Assembly: GCA_016290875.1 (NCBI GenBank)
Contig: JAEEVL010000005.1
Coordinates: 1 to 64,000, forward strand
Direction of reading: 5' to 3'
Length of the DNA: 64,000 nucleotides
Origin: Ruminococcus sp.
Lineage (GTDB): Bacteria; Bacillota; Clostridia; Oscillospirales; Ruminococcaceae
A program made the position numbers and the translations under genes. Position 1 is the stretch's first letter; the number at the start of each line of letters is the position of its first letter. Positions 24,997 through 33,818 of the stretch are shown here, piece by piece. The notes under the pieces were generated by a model. The model had not been told where the DNA came from. It was given only the letters and a program-made list of their open reading frames with translations, and ran no database searches.

Positions 24997-26127
24997 ATGT
25001 CAGATTTCAACTATGAGGAAGCTCTGGAACCCGATGTTAACATAAAAGTAATCGGCGTCGGCGGCGGCGGCGGAAACGCTGTCAATTGTATGGTGGAGTC
25101 CGGAGTGAACAATATTGAATATATTGCTATCAATACTGACGCTAAGGCTCTTAATAAGTCAAAGGCTACAACAAGAATACCGATCGGTACAAAGCTCACA
25201 AAGGGCAGAGGCGCAGGCAACAAGCCTGAGATCGGTCAGAAGAGCGCTGAAGAGAACAGAGACGAGATCGAGACTCATCTCAAGGGCGCTGATATGATTT
25301 TTATCACAGCAGGTATGGGCGGCGGAACAGGTACCGGTGCAGCTCCTGTTGTTGCTAAGATCGCTAAGGAAATGGACATCCTCACAGTCGCAGTCGTTAC
25401 TAAGCCTTTCCTCTTCGAGAGAGAGCAGAAAATGGCTCAGGCTGAGAGAGGTATCGAGGAACTCAGAAAGTATGTTGACTCTCTTATCGTCATCCCTAAC
25501 GAAAAGCTCCTCGTTGGTCTTGACAAGCCACTTACAATGATCCAGTCATTCGCACTTTCAGACGATGTTCTCAAGACTGGTGTTAAGAGTATTTCCGACC
25601 TCATCGTTGAGGAAGGCTACATAAACCTCGATTTTGCCGATGTTTCTACAATTATGAAGGGCGCTGGCTATGCTCATATGGCTATCGGTCACGGTTCAGG
25701 CAAGGACAAGGCAAAGGAAGCTGCAAACGCAGTTATCTCCAGCCCGCTGCTTGAGACTTCTATCTCCGGTGCTAAGCGACTCCTCATCAACATTGCTATG
25801 TCTGAGGACGTTCTTTCTTCCGATGTTGACCAGGCTACAAAGATGATCACAGATACAGCTGCTGAGAACGTAGAGTTCATCTTCGGTACTGCATTCAAGG
25901 AAGATATGCAGGATGAGATGACTATTACTGTTATTGCTGCCGGATTCGGTGAGGACGATAACGTTGCAGTTGATGATCTTGGTATCACACCAGCTTCTGA
26001 GGAAGTTATCCAGATCGACAATCCCCTTATCGATGGTCTTGGTCTTGGCGGCACTTCTGCTGCAAAGGCTCCTGCAACAAATCAGGACTACGACCTCGAC
26101 GACATCTTCAAAATGCTTGGCAACTGA
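24997..26127 (+). CDS. ftsZ: Cell division GTPase FtsZ
   Basis: FtsZ polymerises into the Z ring. The 376-residue product has the nucleotide loop [13 protein letters not shown] (18-30), the tubulin signature GGGTGTG (108-114) and the T7 region NLDFADV. The short C-terminal peptide [13 protein letters not shown] binds membrane tethers in related proteins. Because ftsA is absent from this cluster, SepF or another anchor encoded elsewhere probably does this job (inference). AGGAGGAG precedes ATG 24997 and a terminator follows. Codon use is strongly biased, as for a highly expressed gene. Confidence 0.98.
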   Translation: MSDFNYEEALEPDVNIKVIGVGGGGGNAVNCMVESGVNNIEYIAINTDAKALNKSKATTRIPIGTKLTKGRGAGNKPEIGQKSAEENRDEIETHLKGADMIFITAGMGGGTGTGAAPVVAKIAKEMDILTVAVVTKPFLFEREQKMAQAERGIEELRKYVDSLIVIPNEKLLVGLDKPLTMIQSFALSDDVLKTGVKSISDLIVEEGYINLDFADVSTIMKGAGYAHMAIGHGSGKDKAKEAANAVISSPLLETSISGAKRLLINIAMSEDVLSSDVDQATKMITDTAAENVEFIFGTAFKEDMQDEMTITVIAAGFGEDDNVAVDDLGITPASEEVIQIDNPLIDGLGLGGTSAAKAPATNQDYDLDDIFKMLGN

Positions 26128-26140
26128 TAATCACGATTAT

Positions 26141-26170
26141 AAGCGGTCCATTGCGGACCGCTTTTCTTTT
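26141..26170 (+). terminator. Intrinsic terminator of the dcw/ftsZ transcript
   Basis: AAGCGGTCC (26141-26149) pairs with GGACCGCTT (26155-26163) around ATTGC, followed by TTCTTTT. Confidence 0.9.
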
Positions 26171-26310
26171 ACGCAAGACCTGCAAAAAGTCAGCATTTTT
26201 ATTATGTGAGCCGTTGATTATGGTAGTTGTTTTATTAACTTGTCGTATAATTCGCTTTGTCAATTAGTAAAATGCACTAAAATGAACAAAAATTTTCTAC
26301 ATATCAATAG

Positions 26311-26339
26311 TTGAAATATTATATTGAATATGATATAAT
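26311..26339 (+). promoter_or_regulatory. Promoter of the DivIVA-like gene
   Basis: TTGAAA (26311-26316), 17 bases, TATAAT (26334-26339). Confidence 0.75.
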
Positions 26340-26409
26340 TGATTAAAGGCAATTTTATTCCTTGAATTTATGTTTGCCGCAGGTTTCTGCGGGGATAGGA
26401 GTGTATACA

Positions 26410-27999
26410 ATGGAAGAACCAACCGTATTACGTACTGCCAGAATGGGTGGTTTCGTTAAAGAGGACGTTATGACATACCTCGATGAGCTTAATTCTAAGA
26501 TCATCTCACTCGAGGAAGAGCTTAAGAAAGCTAAAGAAACCGGTCCCGCAGATTCACAGGAACTCACTAAGGCACGTAATCAGATCGATAACCTTCAGGA
26601 GAAGCTGAATGCTTCCAACAATGCTCTCAGAGCAGCAAAGAAGGAAAATGAAGACCTTAAGAAGAAGGCTGAAGAAGACCAGAAGCTTATCGCACAGCTC
26701 AAGGCTGGCGGCGGTGCAGGCGCTCAGGGCAATCAGCAGGCAACTGCTGCTCTCGAGGCTGCTAAGCGCGAGATAGATACTCTCAGAACAAAGCTCAAGG
26801 CTGCTGAAGATAAGGCTGCAGCTGCTCCGCAGGGCGGCGGACAGAATGCTCAGACAGCTCAGGCACTTGAAGCTGCTAAGCGTGAGATAGATACTCTCAG
26901 AGCTAAACTCAAGGCTGCAGAAGAAAAGGCAGCTGCTGCTCCTCAGGGTGCACAGGCTGGTGCTGGTCAGCCTGCAGATGTTGCTAAGCTCAAGCAGGAT
27001 CTCACAAAGCTTACAGAAGACCTCAATATCAAGACTAAGGAACTCGCTGAGAAGGAGAACAAGCTTCTCCAGACAGTTAAGGATAACGAAGTAGCTCTTG
27101 CTAAGAAGGATGCAGAGATCAGCAAGCTCAACGATGAAATCTCAGATCTCAAGGAGAGCGGCGGCGGCATGATCCCGTCATCGTTCGATATGGGTGCTCT
27201 CTTCACAGAGGCTCAGAAGACTGCTGGTAAGATCACTATCGAAGCTCAGAAGAATGCTGAGAGAGTTACCAAGGAAGCTAACGACAAGGCTGACAATATC
27301 GTTAAGGAAGCTACTGCTGAAGCAGAAAAGACAATCGCTAACGCTAACACAACAGCTGAGACAGCTATCAAGGAAGCTAACGATCAGGCTAAGCAGACTA
27401 TCGACCAGGCTAATGCTCAGGCTAAGAATACAGTCAACGAGGCTAACAACCACGCTGACAAGGTTAACGAGATGTCCGATGCTGTTCGTAAGATGCTTCT
27501 CAACGAGATCGAAAGCATCAATACAAAGTTCAGCGACATCACTTCTGTACTCAACCGTCTCTCCAACCAGGCTACTGACCGCATGAGTGAGGCTAAGCTC
27601 ATCATCGGTGAAGCTCGCAAGGCTGTTGACGACGACGAGACAAAGAAGGTTGTAAAGAAGGGCGAGCCCCCGGCTGCAACTTTCAAGCCTGCTGATGCTC
27701 CCAAGGCTGATATGAAGAATGTTCCGAGCGCAGCTGCAGAAAAGGAAGCACCTAAGTCTTCAGATCCTTTTGCTAATATCAGCTCACCTCAGTCATTCAA
27801 CGCAGGTAACAGAAACAACAACAATAATAACAACAGCAATAATGCTAACAACAATAACAGCAAACCGGCTCAGAACAACAATGCTCAGGCCGCTGCTGAT
27901 CAGGCAAAGCAGCAGAATGCTAAGAAGAACTTCAACTTCGATATGGCAGAGCTCCTCAAGGCTGCTGAAGAAGAAGCCGCTAAGGACACTGAAGCCTGA
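26410..27999 (+). CDS. DivIVA-like coiled-coil protein
   Basis: A 529-residue cytoplasmic protein. The N-terminus (TARMGGFVKEDVMTYLDELNSKI) resembles the membrane-binding head of DivIVA/GpsB, followed by a long coiled coil. Residues of about 110-190 hold two near-identical copies of an AALEAAKREIDTLR-KLKAAE module separated by Ala/Gly/Gln linkers. Ala/Lys/Asn-rich heptads follow (about 265-360), then an Asn-rich linker (about 465-500) and a short conserved-looking end (NFDMAELLKAAEEEAA). Start ATG 26410 is preferred because ATAGGAGTG precedes it. It follows ftsZ with its own promoter and probably acts in division or polar growth; function is inferred. Confidence 0.75.
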   Translation: MEEPTVLRTARMGGFVKEDVMTYLDELNSKIISLEEELKKAKETGPADSQELTKARNQIDNLQEKLNASNNALRAAKKENEDLKKKAEEDQKLIAQLKAGGGAGAQGNQQATAALEAAKREIDTLRTKLKAAEDKAAAAPQGGGQNAQTAQALEAAKREIDTLRAKLKAAEEKAAAAPQGAQAGAGQPADVAKLKQDLTKLTEDLNIKTKELAEKENKLLQTVKDNEVALAKKDAEISKLNDEISDLKESGGGMIPSSFDMGALFTEAQKTAGKITIEAQKNAERVTKEANDKADNIVKEATAEAEKTIANANTTAETAIKEANDQAKQTIDQANAQAKNTVNEANNHADKVNEMSDAVRKMLLNEIESINTKFSDITSVLNRLSNQATDRMSEAKLIIGEARKAVDDDETKKVVKKGEPPAATFKPADAPKADMKNVPSAAAEKEAPKSSDPFANISSPQSFNAGNRNNNNNNNSNNANNNNSKPAQNNNAQAAADQAKQQNAKKNFNFDMAELLKAAEEEAAKDTEA

Positions 28000-28010
28000 T
28001 AACAACTGAA

Positions 28011-28051
28011 TATTACCGCAGTTCCGGTTATTTCCGGAGCTGCGGATAATA
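28011..28051 (+). terminator. Strong hairpin after the DivIVA-like gene
   Basis: CCGCAGTTCCGG (28016-28027) pairs with CCGGAGCTGCGG (28034-28045) with one G-U, extended by TATTA/TAATA across a bulge. The T-run is poor, so it may be a terminator or an RNA-stabilising hairpin. Confidence 0.55.
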
Positions 28052-28068
28052 TATTATTCTGATAACTT

Positions 28069-28097
28069 TTGACAACGGCTGCTTCCGGCAGCTTAAT
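28069..28097 (+). promoter_or_regulatory. Probable promoter of the sigma factor gene
   Basis: TTGACA (28069-28074), 17 bases, CTTAAT (28092-28097). The -10 ends only 5 bases before the first ATG, so the message would be leaderless from there or would start at a downstream codon. Confidence 0.5.
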
Positions 28098-28102
28098 TCG
28101 GA

Positions 28103-28702
28103 ATGTTGGTGGATACCTTGCTCGAACTGGATTTAATTAACAGCGAAACAAGTAATATGACCGATGAAGAGCTCGCGGTTATGGCGAAATCAAGTAAAGT
28201 CGCCGCGGAAGCTCTTATTTCGCGTTACTCAAAGCTGATACTGATAAAATCAGAATTGTTCGCAAACGACCGTACCGACAGTGAAGATCTGCGACAGGAG
28301 GGACTTATGAGCCTTCTTAAAGCTGCTTCTTCATTTGATCCGGGCAGAGGAGTCAAGTTTTCGACTTACTGTGAGGTCTGTATCTCAAACCGTCTGCGAA
28401 CTGTCTGTGCAGGTTCAGGAAAAAGTCCGAAATTTTCTGAAAGTCTCGATGATGTCAGCGAGAGTGAAGCGTTGTCCGTGGAGGAAACTCCCGAAAGTAT
28501 CTGTCTGTACAAGGAGACTATGTCCGAAATATCAAGGACTGTGGATTCTGTACTTTCTTCGGCTGAACGCCGTGCCTTCCGTCTATGTATGCAGGGGCTA
28601 AGCTATCGCTGCACCGCAAAGAGACTGGGAGTCAGCGAAAAGGCTGTCGATAACGCTATGCAGCGCGCAAGAAGAAAGCTCCGCGCGTTTGTGTTGCCCT
28701 AA
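28103..28702 (+). CDS. Sigma-70 family RNA polymerase sigma factor (SigH-like)
   Basis: A 199-residue factor with region 2 (LISRYSKLILIKSELF, DSEDLRQEGLMSLLKAASSFDPGRGVKFSTYCEVCISNRLR) and region 4 ending in SYRCTAKRLGVSEKAVDNAMQRARRKLR. The MTDEELAVMAK start and the overall pattern are closest to Spo0H/SigH of Firmicutes. The true start is unclear: ATG 28103 is given, but TTG 28118 (after GGTGG) or ATG 28157 (giving MTDEEL) are possible given the promoter position. SigH drives stationary-phase and early sporulation genes in Bacillus; here the regulon is unknown. Confidence 0.85.
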   Translation: MLVDTLLELDLINSETSNMTDEELAVMAKSSKVAAEALISRYSKLILIKSELFANDRTDSEDLRQEGLMSLLKAASSFDPGRGVKFSTYCEVCISNRLRTVCAGSGKSPKFSESLDDVSESEALSVEETPESICLYKETMSEISRTVDSVLSSAERRAFRLCMQGLSYRCTAKRLGVSEKAVDNAMQRARRKLRAFVLP

Positions 28703-28798
28703 GTTTATGACTGTGTAGCTTAAATCCAGAGCGTTGTTTTACAAAGATGCCGGTGGAAATCCGGCCGTGGTCCAAATATTTTAAGCGAGGTATTGAAG

Positions 28799-29074
28799 AT
28801 GTACGAAGACAAGACATTAGTCTGCAAAGAATGTGGAAGCGAATTCATTTTCTCCGCAGGCGAACAGGAATTCTATGCAGAGAAAGGTTTCGTGAATGAG
28901 CCCCAGAGATGTAAGGCTTGCCGCGACGCAAGAAAGAATGCAGGTAAGGCAGAAAGAGTTATGTATACTGCTACTTGCGCTTCATGCGGTGGTGAGGCTA
29001 AGGTTCCTTTTGAACCCAAAGAGGGCAGAGCCGTATATTGCAGCGAATGTTTCGCTAAGATGAACGAGGCTTGA
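28799..29074 (+). CDS. Small zinc-ribbon protein
   Basis: A 91-residue protein with four CxxC pairs: VCKECG, RCKACR, TCASCGG and YCSEC. These make two zinc knuckles of the kind called probable zinc-binding domain. Highly conserved small proteins of this type occur widely in clostridia; the function is unknown, probably RNA or ribosome related by composition (inference). Start ATG 28799 lies 8 bases after GCGAGG; an in-frame TTG at 28793 is too close. It is followed by a terminator, so it can be a single-gene unit. Confidence 0.85.
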   Translation: MYEDKTLVCKECGSEFIFSAGEQEFYAEKGFVNEPQRCKACRDARKNAGKAERVMYTATCASCGGEAKVPFEPKEGRAVYCSECFAKMNEA

Positions 29075-29086
29075 TTTCGTGAATCG

Positions 29087-29120
29087 CCGGCACGGTCGGA
29101 GACGGCTGTGCCGGAATTTT
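29087..29120 (+). terminator. Intrinsic terminator of the zinc-ribbon gene
   Basis: CCGGCAC (29087-29093) pairs with GTGCCGG (29108-29114), followed by AATTTTTA. Confidence 0.8.
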
Positions 29121-29126
29121 TATGCC

Positions 29127-29227
29127 GTGTTTCATTTGCGGGAAGTTCACAGGGCGTTGCTGTGGGAGAAACTCTGGATAAAGAGTTCTTACTGCTATAC
29201 CAAGTGTACCTGCCGCAAATGAAGCAC
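29127..29227 (+). ncRNA. Candidate structured RNA leader before trmK-nif3
   Basis: GTGTTTCATTTGCGG (29127-29141) pairs with CCGCAAATGAAGCAC (29213-29227), a 15-bp stem with one U-G. It encloses two hairpins: TTCACAG (29146-29152) with CTGTGGG (29160-29166) around GGCGTTG, and AACTCT (29170-29175) with AGAGTT (29182-29187) around GGATAA. The closed multi-branch layout, about 25 bases upstream of the start codon, looks like a cis-regulatory RNA. I do not recognise a known riboswitch class. Confidence 0.45.
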
Positions 29228-29256
29228 ATAACCTATATTTTGAACGGAGAGTATTT

Positions 29257-30696
29257 ATGCTTGATAAGAGATTGGAGAAAATAGCAGGATTAGTCAGCGG
29301 CAGAGGTATTGCAGTCGATGTTGGTACAGATCATGCCTATCTTGCAGCTGAACTCGTGACTTCGGGCAGATGCAGCCGTGTCATAGCTTCCGATATAAAG
29401 GAAGGTCCTCTCGAATCAGCTGCGAGAACGGTCGAGAAATACGGTGTGACTGACAAGGTACAGCTTATCCTTTCTGACGGACTTGCAGAAGTTCCCATGG
29501 ACGGCGTGACAGACGTTGCAATAGCCGGAATGGGCGGCGAGACGATCGCAGATATTATCAGAGGACTCAGCTATGACCGCTACGAGCCTGAGAACGTCCG
29601 CTGGATACTCCAGCCGATGACAAAGCCTGAGTATCTCCGCAAAGCTCTCTATGAGCTTGATCTTCAGATAATCGGCGAGTATGCAGTTGAAGAGGGCGGA
29701 AAACTCTACGTGATAATGGTAGCTGAATACAATCCCGAATTCCGCCGCCTTACAGAATTTGAGGCTCTGTACGGCTTTTTTGCCGATGATGATGAAATGG
29801 GAAGAAAGTATCGTGAACATGAGTCAGAGAGACTTGCAAAGATAGCAGAGAATCTCAGTTCAGCCGGTAAGGACAATGAAGCCATACACTATTCAGCGCT
29901 GTCCGAGAAGATGAAAAACGGCGTGGACATTTACCCGGTCAATGAGATATACAGCTTCCTTGATTCAGTATTTCCTTTTGAGAGACAGGAGAAATGGGAT
30001 AATTCGGGACTGCTTGTGAACTCGGGCACAGACTGTTCAAAGGTGCTTATGACGCTCGATATTGACAAGAGAGCAGTCGATGAAGCGGAGCTTAAAGCAG
30101 CTGATATGGTCGTTTCACATCACCCGGTCATATTCAGTCCGCTTAAGAGAATAAGCTCAGAAATGCCTGTTTATCGCCTTGTGAAGAACGACATTTCAGC
30201 AGTTTGTATGCATACGAATGTTGATATTTCGCCTCTCGGAACTAACGGATTTATTCTCCGTGAGCTGAGGAAAAACTATGAGTTAGAGTGCGAACCGGAG
30301 CACATCAACTTTGAGGAGTGCGGTTACATCTGCACGCTGAAAGAGACTGTTCCGGCAGCTGAATTTGCGGAAACTCTCAAGAAGATATTCGGCTGTGAGT
30401 ACATCCGTGCGTCAGCTGATACGGGTATGGTGAAGAAGGTCGCTTTCTGTTCGGGTTCCGGCGGTTCATTCCTTGCGGATGTTGCGGCGAATGGCTGTGA
30501 TACCTACGTTACAGGCGATGTTAAGCACGATGTGTGGATGGATGCGCAGAGTGTCGGTGTAAAGGTCTTTGACTGCGGACACTTCCACACGGAGAACCCT
30601 GTTATATGGGAGTTCAGACGTATTCTCGAGCAGAGATTTCCGCGCCTTGACGTAGAGATAGCTGAGAGTTCAGTTGATCCATGCATATATTTCTGA
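29257..30696 (+). CDS. Fusion of tRNA m1A22 methyltransferase TrmK and Nif3-family protein
   Basis: A 479-residue protein of two parts. Residues 1 to about 220 match TrmK (YqfN), which methylates A22 of tRNA: AVDVGTDHAYLAAEL is the SAM loop and VAIAGMGGETI the second motif. Residues from about 225 match the Nif3/YqfO dinuclear-metal family: WDNSGLLV, SHHPVIF (His288/289), MHTNVD and the C-terminal FDCGHFHTE. In Bacillus these are separate adjacent genes (yqfN, yqfO). No stop codon or frameshift lies between the halves, so this is a real fusion. The Nif3 half is the short form without the inserted PII-like domain. Confidence 0.9.
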   Translation: MLDKRLEKIAGLVSGRGIAVDVGTDHAYLAAELVTSGRCSRVIASDIKEGPLESAARTVEKYGVTDKVQLILSDGLAEVPMDGVTDVAIAGMGGETIADIIRGLSYDRYEPENVRWILQPMTKPEYLRKALYELDLQIIGEYAVEEGGKLYVIMVAEYNPEFRRLTEFEALYGFFADDDEMGRKYREHESERLAKIAENLSSAGKDNEAIHYSALSEKMKNGVDIYPVNEIYSFLDSVFPFERQEKWDNSGLLVNSGTDCSKVLMTLDIDKRAVDEAELKAADMVVSHHPVIFSPLKRISSEMPVYRLVKNDISAVCMHTNVDISPLGTNGFILRELRKNYELECEPEHINFEECGYICTLKETVPAAEFAETLKKIFGCEYIRASADTGMVKKVAFCSGSGGSFLADVAANGCDTYVTGDVKHDVWMDAQSVGVKVFDCGHFHTENPVIWEFRRILEQRFPRLDVEIAESSVDPCIYF

Positions 30697-30706
30697 GGTG
30701 AATATA

Positions 30707-31519
30707 ATGATATATACTTGTCCGGTCTGCGGTAAACCGCTTGAAACAGCCGGAAACAGCTATAAATGCTCTGACGGTCACAGCTTTGACAAGGCAAGGA
30801 GCGGCTATGTGAATCTGCTTCTTTCCAAGCACATCGGCAAGACTATTCACGGTGACAACAAGCTTATGGTGCGTGCAAGGAGAGAATTCCTTGAAAAGGG
30901 CTACTATCAGCCGCTAAGAGACGCTCTCTGCAAGGCTGTAAAGGAGAATTTCAGCGGCAGCGTCCTGCTGGATGCCGGCTGCGGTGAAGGTTATTATACT
31001 TCGGCAGTTTCCGGAACGCTTGGAACAGCGGCAGAGGTCTACGGTATCGACATATCAAAAATTGCTGCGGAATTCGCTGCAAAACGCCATGACGGAGTGA
31101 ACTATGCTGCCGGAAGCGTGTTCCACATACCTGTCGCTGACGCTTCATGTGATATGCTTATAACCTTGTTCTCACCTTACTGCGGTGAGGAGTTCGTGAG
31201 AGTCCTGCGTAACGGCGGTGTTATGATAATGGCAATACCGTCAACGGACCATCTATGGGAGCTGAAACAGAAAATATACGATACACCGTATAAAAATGAG
31301 GTCAAGCCCTACGAACTCGAAGGCTTTTCGTTTATCGGGAAAGAGCACATCAGGTATATGATGGAGCTCGCCTCGCAGGAAGACATACAGCAGTTATTCT
31401 CGATGACTCCGTATTATTACAGGACAGGGCAGGAACAGCAGAAGCGGCTTGAAGCAATTGACAGGCTGAACGTAACTGCGGATTTTGAACTGCTTATATA
31501 TAAGAACAACAGCAATTAA
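30707..31519 (+). CDS. 23S rRNA (guanine-N1)-methyltransferase, RlmA-like
   Basis: A 270-residue methyltransferase. The N-terminal zinc site (C5, C8, C21, H25: YTCPVCG, then KCSDGHSF) and ARSGYVNLL are typical of RlmA, which methylates a guanine in helix 35 of 23S rRNA. The SAM motif LLDAGCGEGYYT is near residue 86. Start ATG 30707 follows GAGGTG, 11 bases after the upstream stop. Whether it targets G745 (RlmA-I) or G748 (RlmA-II, tylosin resistance) cannot be told here. Probably in the same transcript as trmK-nif3 and rqcH. Confidence 0.85.
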   Translation: MIYTCPVCGKPLETAGNSYKCSDGHSFDKARSGYVNLLLSKHIGKTIHGDNKLMVRARREFLEKGYYQPLRDALCKAVKENFSGSVLLDAGCGEGYYTSAVSGTLGTAAEVYGIDISKIAAEFAAKRHDGVNYAAGSVFHIPVADASCDMLITLFSPYCGEEFVRVLRNGGVMIMAIPSTDHLWELKQKIYDTPYKNEVKPYELEGFSFIGKEHIRYMMELASQEDIQQLFSMTPYYYRTGQEQQKRLEAIDRLNVTADFELLIYKNNSN

Positions 31520-31541
31520 TGATTAGTGAAGGACTGATATT

Positions 31542-33293
31542 ATGGCGCTCGACGGCGCATTTCTCTATGCAATAAGATCGGAACTCCTGCCGCTCATAGG
31601 GGGCAGAGTTGAAAAAATACACCAGCCATCGCGCGAAGAGATAATTATCTCGATACGCACAAGGCAGGGCAGCAATAAACTCTATATATCGGCAAATGCC
31701 GGCGGTGCCCGCGTACACGTCACACAGCTTTCTGTGGACAATCCGCAGACTCCGCCGATGTTCTGTATGCTGCTCAGAAAAAGACTTGGCAGCGGAAAAC
31801 TCATAGCAGTCCGTCAGGACGGCCTTGAGCGAATACTCTTCCTTGATTTTGAGTGCGTGAACGAACTCGGTGACGTGGTTACCGTGACGCTTGCCTGCGA
31901 GATAATGGGACGCTGTTCAAATCTCGTTATCATCGATGGCGAGAGCAGAGTCGTTGACAGTATCAAGCGAGTTGACGAGGATATGTCACGCGAAAGACTC
32001 GTTCTGCCGGGAATGAGATATGAATTTCCGCCCCGTGACGACCGCCTTAACTTCCTTACAGCAGAGCCTGAACAGATAGTGAACGCCCTCAGAGCAGTCA
32101 ATAATGCCGAGCTTTCAAAGGCTTTGATTCGTGTTTTCGAGGGTATCTCCCCGATACTTGCGCGCGAGTGGACATTCTTTGCCGGCAGGGGAGCACATCT
32201 TGAAAGCTCCACCGTTGAAGGTGACCAGCTCGACCGTCTGCTCTTCGCGGTAAAACGTACAAAGGAACAGCTTATAAACGGCGAATGCTGCTTCTCGGCA
32301 GTCAGCGACAAGGAAGGACAGCTAAAGGATTTCTCCTTTATCCGTCTGTCGCAGTTCGGAACACTTATGCTCACAAAGGAGCTGCCGTCAGCATCGGCTC
32401 TTCTTGACTACTTCTACTCGGAACGCGACAGAACACAGCGTACAAAGCAGCGTGCGAACGACCTATTCAAGTTGCTTGTGAACCTCACAGAGAGGACTTC
32501 ACGCCGTATCGCTGCACAGAAAGAGGAGCTCGTTGCCTGTGCGGAACGTGATAAGTATAAGCTGTGCGGTGACCTTATATCCGCTAATATGTACCGCCTG
32601 AAAAAAGGCGACAGTCTTGCTGTACTCGAGAATTTCTACGAAGAGGACTGTCCGTCGGTTGAAATAAAGCTTGATGTCAGAAAAACTCCGTCACAGAACG
32701 CGCAGCATTACTACAACGAATACAAAAAGGCAGTAACAGCTGAGGAAAAGCTCACAGAGCAGATAGCAAAGGGTGAGGAGGAGCTCCAGTATCTCGACAG
32801 CGTCTTTGATTCGCTGACGAGAGCGGCTTCGGAAAACGACATAATACAGCTTCGTCTTGAACTCAGTGAACAGGGCTATATCAGGTCGGGACTCGGCAAG
32901 GCCAAGCCTCCGAAAGCGCTTCCGCCAATTGAGTACAAGTCAAGTGACGGCTTTACTATACTTGTCGGACGAAACAACAGGCAGAACGATCAGCTCACAC
33001 TGAAATTTGCTGAAAAATCAGATATATGGCTGCACACACAGACTATAACCGGTTCACACGTACTGATACTTACAGATGGCGAAACTCCGCCGGATTCTAC
33101 CATAGAGGAAGCCGCAGTGATAGCTGCTGTGAACAGCCGCGGCAGAGGCTCGAATCTCGTTCCGGTTGATTACTGTCTTGCAAGATATGTCAAAAAGCCT
33201 GCCGGAGCTAAACCCGGAAAGGTAATATTCACGAACTATAAGACAGCTTTTGTGCGTCCTGATGCAGAGCTTGAACAGAAGCTTAGAGTATAA
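31542..33293 (+). CDS. rqcH: Rqc2 homologue RqcH (NFACT/FbpA family)
   Basis: RqcH binds stalled 50S subunits carrying peptidyl-tRNA and adds alanine tails that mark the chain for proteolysis. The 583-residue product has NFACT-N (about 1-200, with LVIIDGESRVVDSIKRV), the coiled-coil middle (about 290-430) and the NFACT-R domain with DIWLHTQTITGSHVLI near 495-510. Older literature names these proteins fibronectin-binding proteins. Start ATG 31542. It overlaps the next gene by one base (TAATG). Confidence 0.92.
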   Translation: MALDGAFLYAIRSELLPLIGGRVEKIHQPSREEIIISIRTRQGSNKLYISANAGGARVHVTQLSVDNPQTPPMFCMLLRKRLGSGKLIAVRQDGLERILFLDFECVNELGDVVTVTLACEIMGRCSNLVIIDGESRVVDSIKRVDEDMSRERLVLPGMRYEFPPRDDRLNFLTAEPEQIVNALRAVNNAELSKALIRVFEGISPILAREWTFFAGRGAHLESSTVEGDQLDRLLFAVKRTKEQLINGECCFSAVSDKEGQLKDFSFIRLSQFGTLMLTKELPSASALLDYFYSERDRTQRTKQRANDLFKLLVNLTERTSRRIAAQKEELVACAERDKYKLCGDLISANMYRLKKGDSLAVLENFYEEDCPSVEIKLDVRKTPSQNAQHYYNEYKKAVTAEEKLTEQIAKGEEELQYLDSVFDSLTRAASENDIIQLRLELSEQGYIRSGLGKAKPPKALPPIEYKSSDGFTILVGRNNRQNDQLTLKFAEKSDIWLHTQTITGSHVLILTDGETPPDSTIEEAAVIAAVNSRGRGSNLVPVDYCLARYVKKPAGAKPGKVIFTNYKTAFVRPDAELEQKLRV

Positions 33294-33814
33294 TGATGAA
33301 CAGGATACTGACTGAGGAATTCTTTCACCGTGATGGTATGGAAGTTGCTCCCGAGCTTGTGGGAAAGATAATTGCCCGTAAGCTCGACGACGGGACAGTT
33401 CTACGCGAGCGAATAGCCGAAACGGAACTCTACCGCGGCGAGGAGGACAAGGGCTGTCATGCTTCAAAGGGCAGGACTCCGCGTACAGAGCTGCTTTTCG
33501 GCGAGAGCGGCATAATATATGTCTATCTCTGTTATGGTATGCATTGGCTGATGAACGTCATAACCGGCGAAAAGGATCAGCCGCAGGGAATACTTCTGAG
33601 AGCCGGAGAAACAAAGAACGGTCCTGCGAAACTGACGAAATACCTTCAGATAGACGGAAGTTTCAACGGCCGGCCTATATGCGGAAACGATACTGTCTGG
33701 ATAGAGGACGACGGTTACCGTCCTAAGCTGAGGACAGCTCCGAGAGTTGGCATAGACTATGCCGGAGATTACTGGAAGAATATAGAATGGCGATTTATAG
33801 CGGACGGAGAGTGA
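33293..33814 (+). CDS. Putative 3-methyladenine DNA glycosylase (AAG/MPG type)
   Basis: Removes alkylated bases in base-excision repair. The 173-residue product has the family pattern: LVGKIIARKLDDG, IAETELYRGEEDKGCHASKGRTPR, IYVYLCYGMHWLMNV and PQGILLRAGE with NGPAKLTKYL. It is somewhat shorter than the usual 190-200 aa. Two ATG codons are adjacent (33293, 33296); the first overlaps the rqcH stop. Cotranscription with rqcH is likely. Confidence 0.9.
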   Translation: MMNRILTEEFFHRDGMEVAPELVGKIIARKLDDGTVLRERIAETELYRGEEDKGCHASKGRTPRTELLFGESGIIYVYLCYGMHWLMNVITGEKDQPQGILLRAGETKNGPAKLTKYLQIDGSFNGRPICGNDTVWIEDDGYRPKLRTAPRVGIDYAGDYWKNIEWRFIADGE

Positions 33815-33818
33815 TAGT

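Noticed and set aside
27194..27586. Second frame of 130 codons inside the DivIVA-like gene
   Set aside because: Leu/Arg/Ser-rich product caused by codon bias of the repetitive coiled coil in the other frame.
28745..28772. GCCGGTGGAAATCCGGCC resembles part of a cobalamin riboswitch core
   Set aside because: Only one arm matches; the B12-box GCCACTG and the rest of the fold are missing and the downstream gene is a zinc-ribbon protein, so chance similarity is more likely.
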